DNA from: Thuidium tamariscinum
Lineage: Eukaryota; Streptophyta; Bryopsida; Hypnales; Thuidiaceae
Direction: 5' to 3'
NCBI GenBank assembly: GCA_947034885.2
Contig: OZ019759.1
Span: forward strand, 11,596,501 to 11,660,500
Length of the DNA stretch: 64,000 bases
Position 1 is the stretch's first letter. Every line of letters starts with the position of its first letter. A program made the translations under genes and the position numbers. The notes under the pieces were generated by a model. That model did not search any database. It saw only the letters and a list, made by a program, of their open reading frames with translations, and had not been told where the DNA came from. Of this stretch, positions 24,794 through 36,008 are shown piece after piece.

Positions 24794-25408
24794 CTCTCTG
24801 CAGCTAGGACAGAGGTAAAATGCCATTGAATCCACTGGGTTGCCTCCACCAATCTCGCATTCCATGTGTACCCATCGACGAAAAGTTTGATTGTCGCAGC
24901 CTACCCACTACATATGAATAAATTAATGTCACAAGCCCATCCATGAATTCGAAGAGCTCAAAGGGTGCATGAAAATCCCCCAATCTACCTCTGAACATCA
25001 ATTGTGGAAACGGCCACACCTAAATACAATGCAGTCACTGATAGCGAATTTTCGTACCTCCTTTCCGTCGAAGCTATGAGGATCCTTCTCCCGGTAGATT
25101 TGCACGCGAAAAGGGCAATATTTACCCTGAAATTGAGAACCGAAGTTTCAAAATCGGGGAGATGCTGAGTAGAAGCACTAAGCAATACATTGAAGAGATC
25201 CATCCCATAATCCAAATCTTCCAGCTATGCTCTACTGGACTTCAAGATATCAGTCTTGCTTACTTTCCTAGAAGCGAAGGGATAGGCTCGAAGGAACTAA
25301 TTACCTGATCGAAGTTGATCTTGCAAGCATTACACAAGGTAACATGTTTGGGATCCTTTTGACTTCCATAATTCCTTACATGCCACCGACAAGTCCTGCA
25401 GTAATAAC
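24794..25408 (-). pseudogene. PHD zinc-finger protein fragment, three exons, zinc ligands lost
   Basis: Three minus-strand exons with good splice sites are readable. Exon 25408-25305 encodes GYYCRTCRWHVRNYGSQKD, then VTLCNACKINFDQ. Exon 25126-25058 encodes GKYCP, then VQIYREKDPHSFDGKE. Exon 24900-24794 encodes CDNQ, then RRWVHMEC, then AFYLCPSCRE. The order matches plant PHD-finger proteins, in which a GYYC-LCNAC ribbon precedes a CPxC...CCDxCxRWVHxxC...CPxCR finger. Known PHD fingers bind zinc in a C4-H-C3 pattern and read histone tails. Here the second cysteine of the first pair is replaced (CPFR) and the cysteine before RWVH is missing, so zinc binding should fail. No start exon was found. 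The decayed sulfurtransferase lies about 470 bp upstream on the same strand. Confidence 0.6.
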
Positions 25409-25874
25409 CTGACGTACGTGTCATGAACCTCCAAGAATGAAGGACACTAGTTGTGAGTTGTGACCTCACAATCAGCACCTAAAGCCAACAATTCCCAAGC
25501 ACACACGGTAATAAGGATTAATACCATTTACTTGAAACAACCGCCATTTTTTATTCTTACAACTGCGTAAGGATAGATTAATTCACAAGAATTCACATTC
25601 CTGTAACGACAAATGCACTTAACCCAGGAGATCCCAATTGCATGTTCAGAACCCACCCCATCACACTCGTCGGGAAGCTAACTGTTTCCTACTCGTCTGT
25701 CTTAATTTCAAGCTCAAAATCTCGAGCGACAAGGAGAAAGAAATCAATCTCGGGACCTTATAACTACGGTACTTTCCTCAGTATTTAGTAGCATGCGAAC
25801 TGTAGCGTCCATAATTGTGCCAATGGAGGTCCTAATGCATCAATTCTGCTTTTGAAGTATCACCCGGACGCAAT

Positions 25875-28800
25875 TTATGCCGAAATAGTGGCAGTTGTTT
25901 CAACAGGTGTATCAGAGCGAGAGCCCCACTCCGTCCATGAACTGTCATAGACAGCGACGTCCTCCTTGCCAATGCGGTGGAGAGCCTGCAAAAGGAATCA
26001 CATGGGAGCCATTGCACTTATTAAGTATGTACCAATCTTGCGATGGATAGGTACATCTTAAATTTAGACCTCTCCAAGACTTAAAATACTTTTACCCTCC
26101 TTTCAAATCTCCTCCAATGAATTTTCAAACTGCTGATTATAGGAATACCTTAATTCAAACCTAGACTCCCATATTCAAGCACGTATTTTTCAGGTGGTAA
26201 AAATAGGAGTTCCAAGGGTCGCTATTAGATGTAATTACAATATAACTAAAATGTGAAGCACAGACGTTGGCCTCAAAATGTACGAAAGTTTAGTGCCATG
26301 CAATTGCACAATTGGTGCTTCACTTTCTATAAATGCAACGTCTGAGAATTATTGACCTGTTACTAAATTAAAAAAGAATTTTAAAACTAAACAACTTGAT
26401 TAACTCACCAGAGCTAAGATACAAGTTGTTACACCCGTTTCGCAAGATGCTACAATTGGTTCTCCTGTTGTTCCACTTGTAGAGAAGTGCCACGATCACA
26501 ACCATCATTCGGTTCTGAAAAACATACTATAATAGTGAATTGTGTGTCTTGTGAAAAATGATGCTTCCGATCCAAAAATAGATTGGCAATCTGACCACTC
26601 TGACTCAGGTATGTATGTACATCTTCGAAAAATAAATTAGTGAATGCTAACTTCCTGGCCTATTTTGGAGAACCAGTGTCGTTTAAGAACTAATTAGATT
26701 CTTGATTTGTTGTCTCTACCCCAAGGGAAGAGACTAAGCAATGGTTAAAAAAATGTAGAAAGTTCTGATGCTCAATGACGGAAAATGAGACATGTGATAC
26801 AAGGTAATAGGGACAATAGGCATTCTAAGATTGCCGAGCAAGGTATTGAAATTTTCAATCAGTGAAGATTGTAATAAGGATTCTACGGAGAGAAGTAAAA
26901 ATCTATAAGTTTCTAATGAGCAGTTACGATTAGCAGCTTGTTATCTTATTTGCGGTGGCAGCCTATAATGCAGGGAGGCCAAGAATTGCAGTTGATATTT
27001 GGGAATAACCCTGAATTGCGCATCAAGCAAGCAACGTTTAAGAGGATTGAGGACTTATCGGCACTCTCAAATTTTAATCCGATCTCCTCAGGGGACAAAA
27101 GAGTTCCAGACGGGCTCAAAACCTACAAAACATAGGATAAGTTATTTTCTCTCCAATTGCCACTCTCCATATAATTAATATAATTCATGCAATGGCACTG
27201 ACAGGCATAATTCTCCCACGCATACTTGTGAAATTTTATCTTCATGAATGAAGGGTTTTATAACGAAGGCCCTAGTGAACCTGAAATAATCTGATATTAC
27301 CTCCGGGTATGGTATATTTTTGCTGCTAGGAATATGTCCACCTCGAACACCTTTGCGAGGCTCTGGTACACTACCGTCAAATCTGCAAGAGAAAGGGCTC
27401 TTTGAGACATGATTTCCCATTTTAAAATACGAATGAAAATGAAAAATGATATGAATTAGTGCTCACCTAGGCTTGCCACGTGCATCGATAACTTGCACTT
27501 TCTTCTCTCCAAGGTTGTCTTTGACCTGGATAGTGCAAATAAATGGCAAAACTTAGCCGTCAACCGAATCCAACAGAGGGTGTCTAAACATGACAAACAC
27601 AAGCACTTGTAAAGTGTCTACCTCTACAAATTAAATGCAAAAATAACTTCCACAGTTTTAAGAGCATGGATCAACCTATTCAAGAGACCATACAAGGTGA
27701 GGTTGTAGAGTTGCCTTATATTGGCCTTTTGGTACCTGTTACCCCATAATACACAGTTATAGAGAATTCAGTCACATAATGACAAAGCTAAATTTGGAAA
27801 TTCACATGGCAGAGTCTCAATGGTTGAGAGGAGAAGAATTCATAATGATAACCCTTCTTATTTGCACTTGCAACCCACTCTAAACTCGATTTTGAAGATA
27901 TCCAACTAATAAAGTTCAAGCACACATCTTCATGCGTAAGGTCAAAGTGCAGTGCCCAATTTTGAAGTCTAAACCTTTCATTGTATGATTCTTTGGCAAA
28001 CTTAGAATCAACTGCTGAAAATTTGAATTTAAGAAAAACATAACATGATCTTGAAGATCCTACAAATGTATATTGAAAGTTAAGCACTAGAAAGATTGTA
28101 GATGGATGAGAATCGTGTGAAAATTGAAAATGCCATTTGCATTGCCATTTTGTCCAGTAATGGCAGTCAATGCCAAGATTATCAAAAACTATTAGCAAGT
28201 TACTATCAAAAAAGACCAAAAAAATTATTCGCAACTTCATACGTTCCTTCCTGATCGGTAGGCTCTGATTTACGAATAATTTTTGAACTTTTTTTTTGAA
28301 CTTTTTGACACCAGTTACACGACCTCTACTGTAAGTATAGAGTGCTAGCCCTGGCCATGGGTCCAAGACCTGAAGTACCCAGCGAGACTAGGCACAAGTC
28401 TACAGAAGAGTCGACATGCATCTTAACCTGAAAATAGAGGAAAGCAACTCCTTGGAATTTAGCGTCATACCCTTGAACACTTGAGCAACAATTTAGCAAT
28501 TTTGAAAAAGTTAGGAACTTACCCTCAGGTCACAGTAGCATAATGAGCCCGGGAATCTTAAAAATCTACTAGAGTTGAAATAGTAGGAGAACAATATTGC
28601 AACACTGTACCTCTTTTCCAGAGTACACATTCTGCACGGCTGCTGCAGCATCCTCTCCTAGCAATAGCTGAGATCCATCCGACTTGACAGGAAAGCCACT
28701 AGATTTCCAGTTTGGCAGTCCTCCATCCAAGATCCACACTTTCTTGTGGCCAAATACCCTGAACATCCTGCATTGAATTCCAGATTCAAAGAATTGAGAC

Positions 28801-29909
28801 GACTGTACATGACCACCCGCAATAACCTAGAAGATACTAGAACTGTCAGGCACTTGATCCCGTCTCCTATACTGACCCTTGCAACGCGTCTATTCATACA
28901 CTTGGTGGGACTGGTCGCAAAGCGGAGCTCAACCTAAATTATACCAGCGCATGAAAGCGTTGCATACAATAAACCTGATGCTGCGAGCAATTCAATCAGA
29001 GACAAGCCTTTGACGGACCAGAAGTGAATTCTTGCGGCGAGAAGACGACTGATGCGTGCAATTGACCTGACACCGCATTCCAAAACCTTAACGTGAGCTC
29101 TTACGAGAGAGAGAGAAAATTATACCACCAGACTCGAGCTGCGCTGAATAGACCTTTGGAGTCGTAAACAACAAGCCAGTCATCATTTTTAATTCCTAAA
29201 GCAGAAACTGCTTACTCGAACGCTGTTTCAGATGGCAGCATATGTGGCATCTGCAAATTTCAAACGACCAAGATATCACAACTTAGCATGAAAACACTCA
29301 ACTCCGCTAGTAGAAACCTTTCACAGAGATATTCTTGAAAACTAGCCCTGGTGAACTATGCCAATTGAAATGCCATTTAAGGTAGTGTTTAATGTAAACC
29401 ATAGCAATTTTGACGCAGCTACGATTTCTAGAATACTGAGGGGGTGGGGTGGGTGGGTGGATGCAGTTGACTGCTACTTATAGGTCAAGGAAGACGAGAA
29501 AACCACCAAGTTTAAAATCTAGAAATAATTGCTACTGTCCTTAGGTAATTTTTCCACCATACATAAACACGCGTGTACCAAAAAACTTACATCTGAAGTT
29601 AAATCCGAAATCTTGTCAACATTAAAGAAGACTGCACCAGGGATGTCCCCTTCCTACAAGAAGAAAACTCTTAATGCGACAACATTGCAGGAAATCAACA
29701 GTAGGATGTGCTTCCATGAGGATACTACAATTGCACGGTCTCAAATTTACAAGTCTGACGAGTTGTACCCTGAAAAATGGCAAAATAGTTGTCGTGGTCC
29801 ATCAAGGAAAATAAGAGCGTAGTCGGTGGTCGAGGTGGGAAAAACGAACCTTGTATTCTTTTAAAGTGTCGCGCTTCTCATTGGGCATGTATCATGACGC
29901 ATCCACCAC
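25875..29909 (-). pseudogene. 3-mercaptopyruvate/thiosulfate sulfurtransferase pseudogene (tandem rhodanese)
   Basis: Well-bounded minus-strand exons are 29909-29850 (VVDAS, YMPNEKRDTLKEYK), 29653-29591 (EGDIPGAVFFNVDKI), 29250-29126 (KNDDWLVVYDSKGLFSAARV), 28767-28611 (FRVFGHKKVWILDGGLPNW), 27525-27467 (KKVQVIDARGKP), 27382-27301 (PEPRKGVRGGHIP), about 27122-27040 (SGTLLSPEEIGLKFE), 26475-26409 (EPIVASCETGVTTCILAL) and 25985-25875 (ALHRIGKEDVAVYDSSWTEW, ending ISA). Most splice phases agree. The family has two rhodanese domains, the second bearing the catalytic Cys in CGTGVT, and moves sulfur from mercaptopyruvate to thiols or cyanide. Here a TGA replaces the Trp expected after VVDAS, a TAA follows ETAFE, the active-site loop reads CETGVT, and YDGSW reads YDSSW. 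One middle exon (near 28427-28379) is doubtful, and the transit-peptide exon was not found. These changes argue for a dead copy. Confidence 0.8.
29440..29460 (+). other. Short-loop G-quadruplex motif inside the sulfurtransferase locus
   Basis: The plus strand carries four runs of three to five G separated by single T (GGGGGTGGGGTGGGTGGG and on). It lies in the intron between the second and third visible exons, so on the transcript it would be C-rich. Single-base loops predict a very stable quadruplex. No function can be assigned from sequence. Confidence 0.7.
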
Positions 29910-29910
29910 C

Positions 29911-32900
29911 TGCAAGCGTAGACAAAGGAAATCCACGAATTTGAATCTTAAGATGCCGTTACCAGATCGATTGATAATTCAATAATCTCAATAACGACTT
30001 GAAATCTACAGGTGATTGGCAGCAACTGAAAGAGAAGCTGCGTTGTAAGCTACAATCCCTCCTTTCTATTCTAATGCTCAATTCCCCGAAACTGCTCTCT
30101 TCACCATTGGAGCCCACAAAATTGTACCATCCTCATTGAGATTTCACCAGGTAACTCAAATCTGAAGCACACTTGTAGAAAAGTAAACACCTTACCGCTG
30201 GAGCAGCTCAGCGTGTGCTATTTTCCACAATAAAATTTCAGAATTGAGTCACCGAATACATAGTCTGGCCCTTACTGCACATTTCAGGCAACATGGCTAA
30301 ACCCTAAACCCTGTAAATTGCCCTGGCGGGCACCAAAAACAATGATTCGATTTTCACAATAAAGAGAAACATGAAGACAGCATGCAGACAGCATAATCTT
30401 CCTCGCGCTCCAAACACTCGCTTGCTCATTGAAATTCGAAAGAGCAACGAAATCGTCCAATTCGCCTGATTGAATTCCTTCCCATTGTCATCACAGACTT
30501 ATCAATAAGAACCTACACGCACTCTCCACAAAGTTTACGAAACAAGAGGAAGAATAAAAAGAAACCTTAATCTGATTGTTATCGTGCACGCAAATCGAGA
30601 CGAAATCCACAAGACGGGGTGAACTCCGACAGCAAAACCCACAGAAGAAGGGAAAGTCCTATAGCCGAGACAGGACGACGACCCTGTTCCCTGTTCCCCT
30701 TGGTAGACGCAGCTCCAATGAATGGAGCGTAAGTGTTTACCAAGGGGCCCATAAAAACTACACTTTTCTAGGACATAGAGGTAAAAATGTCAAGACATTC
30801 CTCATTATAGAATAGAAAATAGGACCTTCAATTTCAAATATGTTTTTTCTAAGGATCAGTAGTATTAAAATTTAGATTCTTTGGATTGTATTACGCAGCA
30901 GGTAAAAATTTTATATATAGAAATTAAATTATTTAGATGCAAAAAGGCAAATTATGAGTAATGAATTTAAAGACCTATTACTTTATCTTTTTTTTAATTA
31001 CACAGAAGAAGAAGTAAGTAACTGTAGTGAAATTTTTTTTTTTAAAAGTTTGAAGATATAATGAAATGCAATTCCAAATGCTAATAGCTCAAAATGAATT
31101 AGATTAGTAGTGCCTAAAATTAATTGAAAATTAAAATAGATTAAAGACTCCTAAATATATTTTTAATGATGTAGCTTAGATAAATGAGAAGAAAGTCTCA
31201 TTAAAAACTTTTCATCTCTTCTCCTGTACAGGAAAATTGAAGGTTCATATTTAAACCATTATAACTGAATAGCTACCTCCTCAATCAAAATGTTCTTTTC
31301 ATTCAAACAATACAGAACTAATACTTGTTAATTTAACCAATATAAGTTAAAAGAGTTCGTATTGATGAATACAATTTCAATACAGATTACAACAATATGT
31401 CGGTAAATGAAGTTGTCATGACAATGTATTCTATACATCTATACATGATTGAGGACAAATTGGAATGTTCTCACTTATTCTGTTTGTTAAAGACATTACA
31501 ATATTATAGATTCTATATTCTTCAATCATATGCTTAATTCAGTTGGAGAGCTCAACAAAGGAGGATTCCTGAAGATTGGATTAATTTAGTCTTCATGTAT
31601 TATGTGAAAATATGAATCGAGACAAAAAATTATTTTACCCTCTCAAAAATAAAAGTTCAGATATGATGAACAAACATTTTCCAATAAGAATTTGTTATTG
31701 TCGATAACCTCTTAGAAATATAATGTGCGTGGGCTTGGTTTGATTTGATTTTTACATATGATGGAAAAGTAGAAATTCATGAATTTTTCAGGCAATGACA
31801 AATTCTGGTATTGCTTTTGCTCATTTTTGGTCAGGAACTTGGTACATTGAAAGAGCCCATTTCCAAAAACACAGCCAGAATTTTTGTTGTTCCCATTGAA
31901 ATATATCATGTATTGTATTTCAAAGATTTAATACATTACTTAAGTCGTGAATTACCTTTACTATGGATTTGACAATGACAACTACAAGGTACTAGTCTTT
32001 TTCTTGATACATATATGTATACGATGGAACCAAAATATATTGGACTTTGTTCAATCTTAGACAATGATAGATTGTGTGTCCATTATTTTGCATGCTCGCT
32101 CCCATGAGAAAGCTTGTGCAAAGATGGGTGCACAATCTTGGTTTTATGCCGTTCCGGCCTTTAATGAAGAGGTTATGGTTTTGTCACTTATTTTAGGTTG
32201 GGAAATAATTATTTTACTCTTTTTTGGACAAGGACACCTCTCAAATCTCCCTAAACCACTTGCTAGTTCATTTAGCAACCTCCATATATAATTTTTTTGT
32301 TAAAATTTTCTTTTGAACAAATGTTCAGGGCATGCACATATTATTATCAGTGTCCATTGTGGGAACTTTGGTAGGGTTGTTTTGAAAAAGTAGGTGCTCT
32401 ATCTCATATGATTGAACAACATACTATTAGTTGCCCCCCCTTCTCCAAAAATTCAAGAGCCGTTCATAAAAAAAATGTTGACCTTTGAAATCACCATTGA
32501 TAACTGAAAAAAATCACAATCCCTTAATCTCGTGAGATTTAATGTCTATGTCCATACATGGATATGGATATAGATATAGTACATGTCGAAATGCATATAC
32601 AATATTAAATACACCCACAATATGGAATACATGTACTGAATACGCCTATTGAATATGTACAATAAGTACGTGTGCAGAATAGGTGTACTTAACACATGTG
32701 CTGAACACGTATACTGAGCACGTGTATTGCATGCGTACTGCATATATACATGAAATACATATACGAAATACATATACGAATGAAATCCCATTTTGATTGT
32801 CCATCGTAAGCATTCTGAAAATTATAAGAAGTGTGAGGAGTGCATACAGATTTTTAATTTAAAAAAAAAAAAAAGGTAGTGTATTTGGGAGGGGCTGGGT

Positions 32901-33900
32901 CGCATTTAATTTTTTTTTAAATCAGGTGGGGGTCTTTTGAGTGGATGGTGATGGAGCTATCCCTCACTCAGAAGAGAGCCTACTATTAAAGGCATGACAG
33001 CCATTTCGTGAAGTTTTTTTTTTCTATTCTTTAGCAGAACCGTGTAAAATTCTGTATTGCTAGTAGGGCAATCTTTCCGAACACGATCGTAGTGTTTTTC
33101 AAAAGAGCTATGACATGACCAATATGTAGAGTTTTCCCAGAAGCAAGTGCCACGGAAGGATTCGGATGAGTGGCAACATCCTGTTGACAATGTCTTCGGA
33201 AGACGTGCTTTAGGGATTGAAGGAGGTAGGTTATTGAAGGTAGTTTATAGCGCTTGATATGTAATGCTGTACATGGAAAGAGTGTAAACATAATTTTGAA
33301 TGTTGGGAATTTTCGCGGTCGTTTTTCATTATTCAGAGGGATATTTTACGGGTGTGCGGGTACAAAATCGCGAGGCTACAGTTGTTTTACATGTAGTTGC
33401 TGTGAATTGTCGAATATGTTATTCGAAAGCATTTTTAGAACGAAGAACCCTCCGTAATAATCGCCTTTTTCGCAAACACAGCATGGCATAACCTGATTTT
33501 AGGGTAGTTATAAAGCACGAATGGAAAGCAGTCATTGATCTTCCTTGATTTATGTAAAAAAAAAGAACTAGTAATTCATCCTAAACCTAGACGACGAAAG
33601 CGATGCCGATTCCAGTGGTATTTCTTGTTGTTGAAGCCCTTGTTGACTTCCGATGTGTCTTCGTCGACAACTATGTTTGCATATATTGCAGTGCAATGTA
33701 GTCCAACTCTTTGAAATTAAAGACATCCAACAGAATTAGGGTTACACTTCCCTCTTCTGCTTGTCACTAATGTTCTAATCACTTCAGTGAGGTTCCTATT
33801 TCCCGAAATCTAATCGTAGTTTCAGCCATAGAACTGAGCGTGTCGGGCGTTGTGGAACAGAGGAGTTGGAAGATCCGTTGTTGCATGTGTGTAACTTTGC
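29911..33900. other. Presumed 5' flank of the sulfurtransferase, then AT-rich spacer
   Basis: From 29911 to about 30800 the GC content remains gene-like and may hold the lost first exon and leader of the sulfurtransferase, but I could not fix any exon there. From 30800 to 32500 the sequence is A/T-rich with no supported gene. Frames at 33031-33491 are open on both strands without recognisable motifs. A possible first exon of the next gene begins at ATG 33907 (MVSTPTRDSLPPLPKN), but its splice phase does not fit. Confidence 0.35.
32540..32790 (-). repeat. Degenerate ACATGT/GTATTC tract, inverted relative to 20535
   Basis: Many variants of GAATACATGTAC, GAACACGTATAC and GAAATACATATAC follow one another with about 12-18 bp spacing. 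The flank at 32485-32500 (AAATCACCATTGAT) is the reverse complement of the flank at 20768. This supports an inverted member of the same dispersed family. Confidence 0.45.
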
Positions 33901-34176
33901 GGCCATGGTCTCTACCCCGACGCGTGACTCCCTTCCGCCTCTCCCAAAGAATCATTGTTCGATTTCCAGCGATTGGCCATCGAGAGGATGTCTAAATGAT
34001 ACGTAATGGTAGTGGCCATTTCCGGAATAGGAAACTCGAATTACTTCTGCTGTTGCATGTTTGATATCGTTGTTCTCAAAAATGGGTTTGCCGTTATAAG
34101 GGTGTAATGTTCATTTTTTTCTGTTGAAGTCGTTCTGAATTGTTGTACGTGTCTTCGAACTTGTCATATTTTCAGG

Positions 34177-36008
34177 AGTACACCGTCTGTTTCCGTCAAC
34201 TGAAGTGGGAAATGGAAACTGGCATGGGAAAATGCAAATCCTGACCAACGAGGTGAAAAGAATACTGGAGAAGGAGAACTTTAGGTTGTTGTCTTTCGTT
34301 TTCGATTTTCTTTGCATTGAGCATGTTTTTAAACACGTAACAGTAAAAGGAAATAGCACATTTGTAATTTTTATTAGATCAAGGAGGATAGAGCAGGGGA
34401 AGCATTAATGCCTTTGTCCTTCTGGAACAGGTCCCTCGATTTTTGGGAGGGCTACAAGCTATACTACTTTGCCCGGTATTCCGACTGCGAAAGGTCGAAA
34501 GGACTTTTCGTAGCAAGCAAGATGGGTGAGCACTAATTCAGCGGACTTACTTTGTATATTCGTTGGAAGTACAGAAGGTAGTCGAATGGTACACTCAGGG
34601 AACAAGTGAAGAGGTCTCCAGAATAATTTCAGGGGAATAAATATTTGTAAGAATTATAGGTCATATAGAAGTGACTTGTTGAAAGGATCATAGTGAAGAT
34701 TGTAGTTGTAGCACAGGTGACCACTCACTTATTCATTTTCTGTGGCAGGTCGAGTATGTTATCAGTTGGAGAAGGAGAGAAATGTTTGATGGCGTTCAAT
34801 TTCTGATGAAAGAGTGCGAGAAGTGTGGGCCATGATGGAGGAATATGCAGCCCTCTGCCATGGTCAGGATTGGAGAAATTTGAGGTAAGATTGTACTTTA
34901 ATTGTTGTTTGCTAAGTTCAATTACTGGAGATGGTTGTATGCAATTTATTTTTGTAGTCACAGTCCATATAGATTTGTGTAATTTGTTTCTTAGTTGAGC
35001 TCAGGTGATATCCCCATTTTATTCCGCTGTGTCATTGTATAATATCGCCTGTACACGAATGGAACATCACTACAAAGCTAAAGCACTTATCGACCTCTAT
35101 GTGTATGCAATGAGCAGAAGGAGTTGTAATGTCATTGGACGTCAACGCAGGGTTGTTATGAACATTGGATTGGTGGCATGTAAAGCTCACAGTGTCCTTG
35201 ATTCAGAAACCGTGTTCCTTGATTATTAAAACGTTTCTTTGCCTCATTTATCGGAACTGGTCACTTGATGCTGCTGTGAGCTAATCTCCGATTTTGTAAA
35301 CTGTGGTGACAATGTAGTAGACGGTGGTAAAGTCATATGGAAGTTGTTGTACATGAGCTTTTGAATTGGTATCCTATGCTTAGTTTTCCATGGTATTGGC
35401 TGAAGTGGCGAATTTTTCACAGAGATCTTATGGAAGAATATGACGATGTGAAGTTGCTATCTCAGTCTGAAAAAGGATGCTTACTGCTACAACTTGTTGA
35501 GGTCAGTGGAATTTCTCTGTCCATAATCATGTTTACTGCGATTGTTTGTAGAAGTCAGTCAACAATGACCCCATTTACTGATTCCCTGACATGAATTGGC
35601 AAGGGTAAGAGTAATATATGTTACCTGTCTAACTCAAGAGAAATTTCTAGAGTACATGTCGGAGCAAAATGTATTTCCTTAGGCTACGGCAGTCATATAA
35701 GCTTCCATAGTGCATGAGAGCGACATTTGTAATCTTCCATGTTGTGGAAAATTTCACTGAGAGCAGTAACTATTTATTTCAAGGATGACGACAATAGGAA
35801 TGAAGAACTTCACAGACAGTCACAGCGCATAGAGATTCAAGGCACTAATATTTTCGAAGAAATTCGGGAGAGGTTGAACAGTGTGAGCTCGAACTTGGAC
35901 CGCCTGATCGAATCCTCTAAGACATCGTCTGAAGAGTTCAGGAAGCGGAAAAGAAAATGCGTTTCGGTCGAAGACTCTAATCAGAAGAGAAGTACGAAGA
36001 CAAAGTAG
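34177..36008 (+). pseudogene. Five-exon gene of unknown family, one in-frame stop
   Basis: Exons 34177-34284, 34431-34525, 34749-34884, 35333-35501 and 35784-36008 join with matching phases at every junction and mostly GTGAG, GTAAG or GTCAG donors. Readable parts include GKMQILTNEVKRILEKENFR, DFWEGYKLYYFARYSDCERS, RVREVWAMMEEYAALCHGQD, then NWYPMLSFPWYWLKWRIFHR. The last exon is a coiled coil (NIFEEIRERLNSVSSNLDRL) and a basic stretch FRKRKRKC like a nuclear localisation signal, ending at TAG 36006-36008. The first coding exon is not certain. One TGA interrupts the third exon, in the middle of otherwise coding sequence. I do not recognise the family. It could be a decayed host gene, or the partner gene of the En/Spm-like gene starting 3.1 kb downstream on the same strand. 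Confidence 0.55.

Noticed and set aside
25305-25408. GATA-type zinc finger (C-x2-C-x18-CNAC)
   Set aside because: The spacing fits a GATA finger, but the following exons give a PHD pattern in the order known for plant PHD proteins, which explains all three exons better.
27788-28366. 192-codon open frame on the minus strand
   Set aside because: It lies within the intron region of the sulfurtransferase locus between recognised exons, is rich in Phe, Ser and Lys, and has no motif or splice support. It is probably open by chance.
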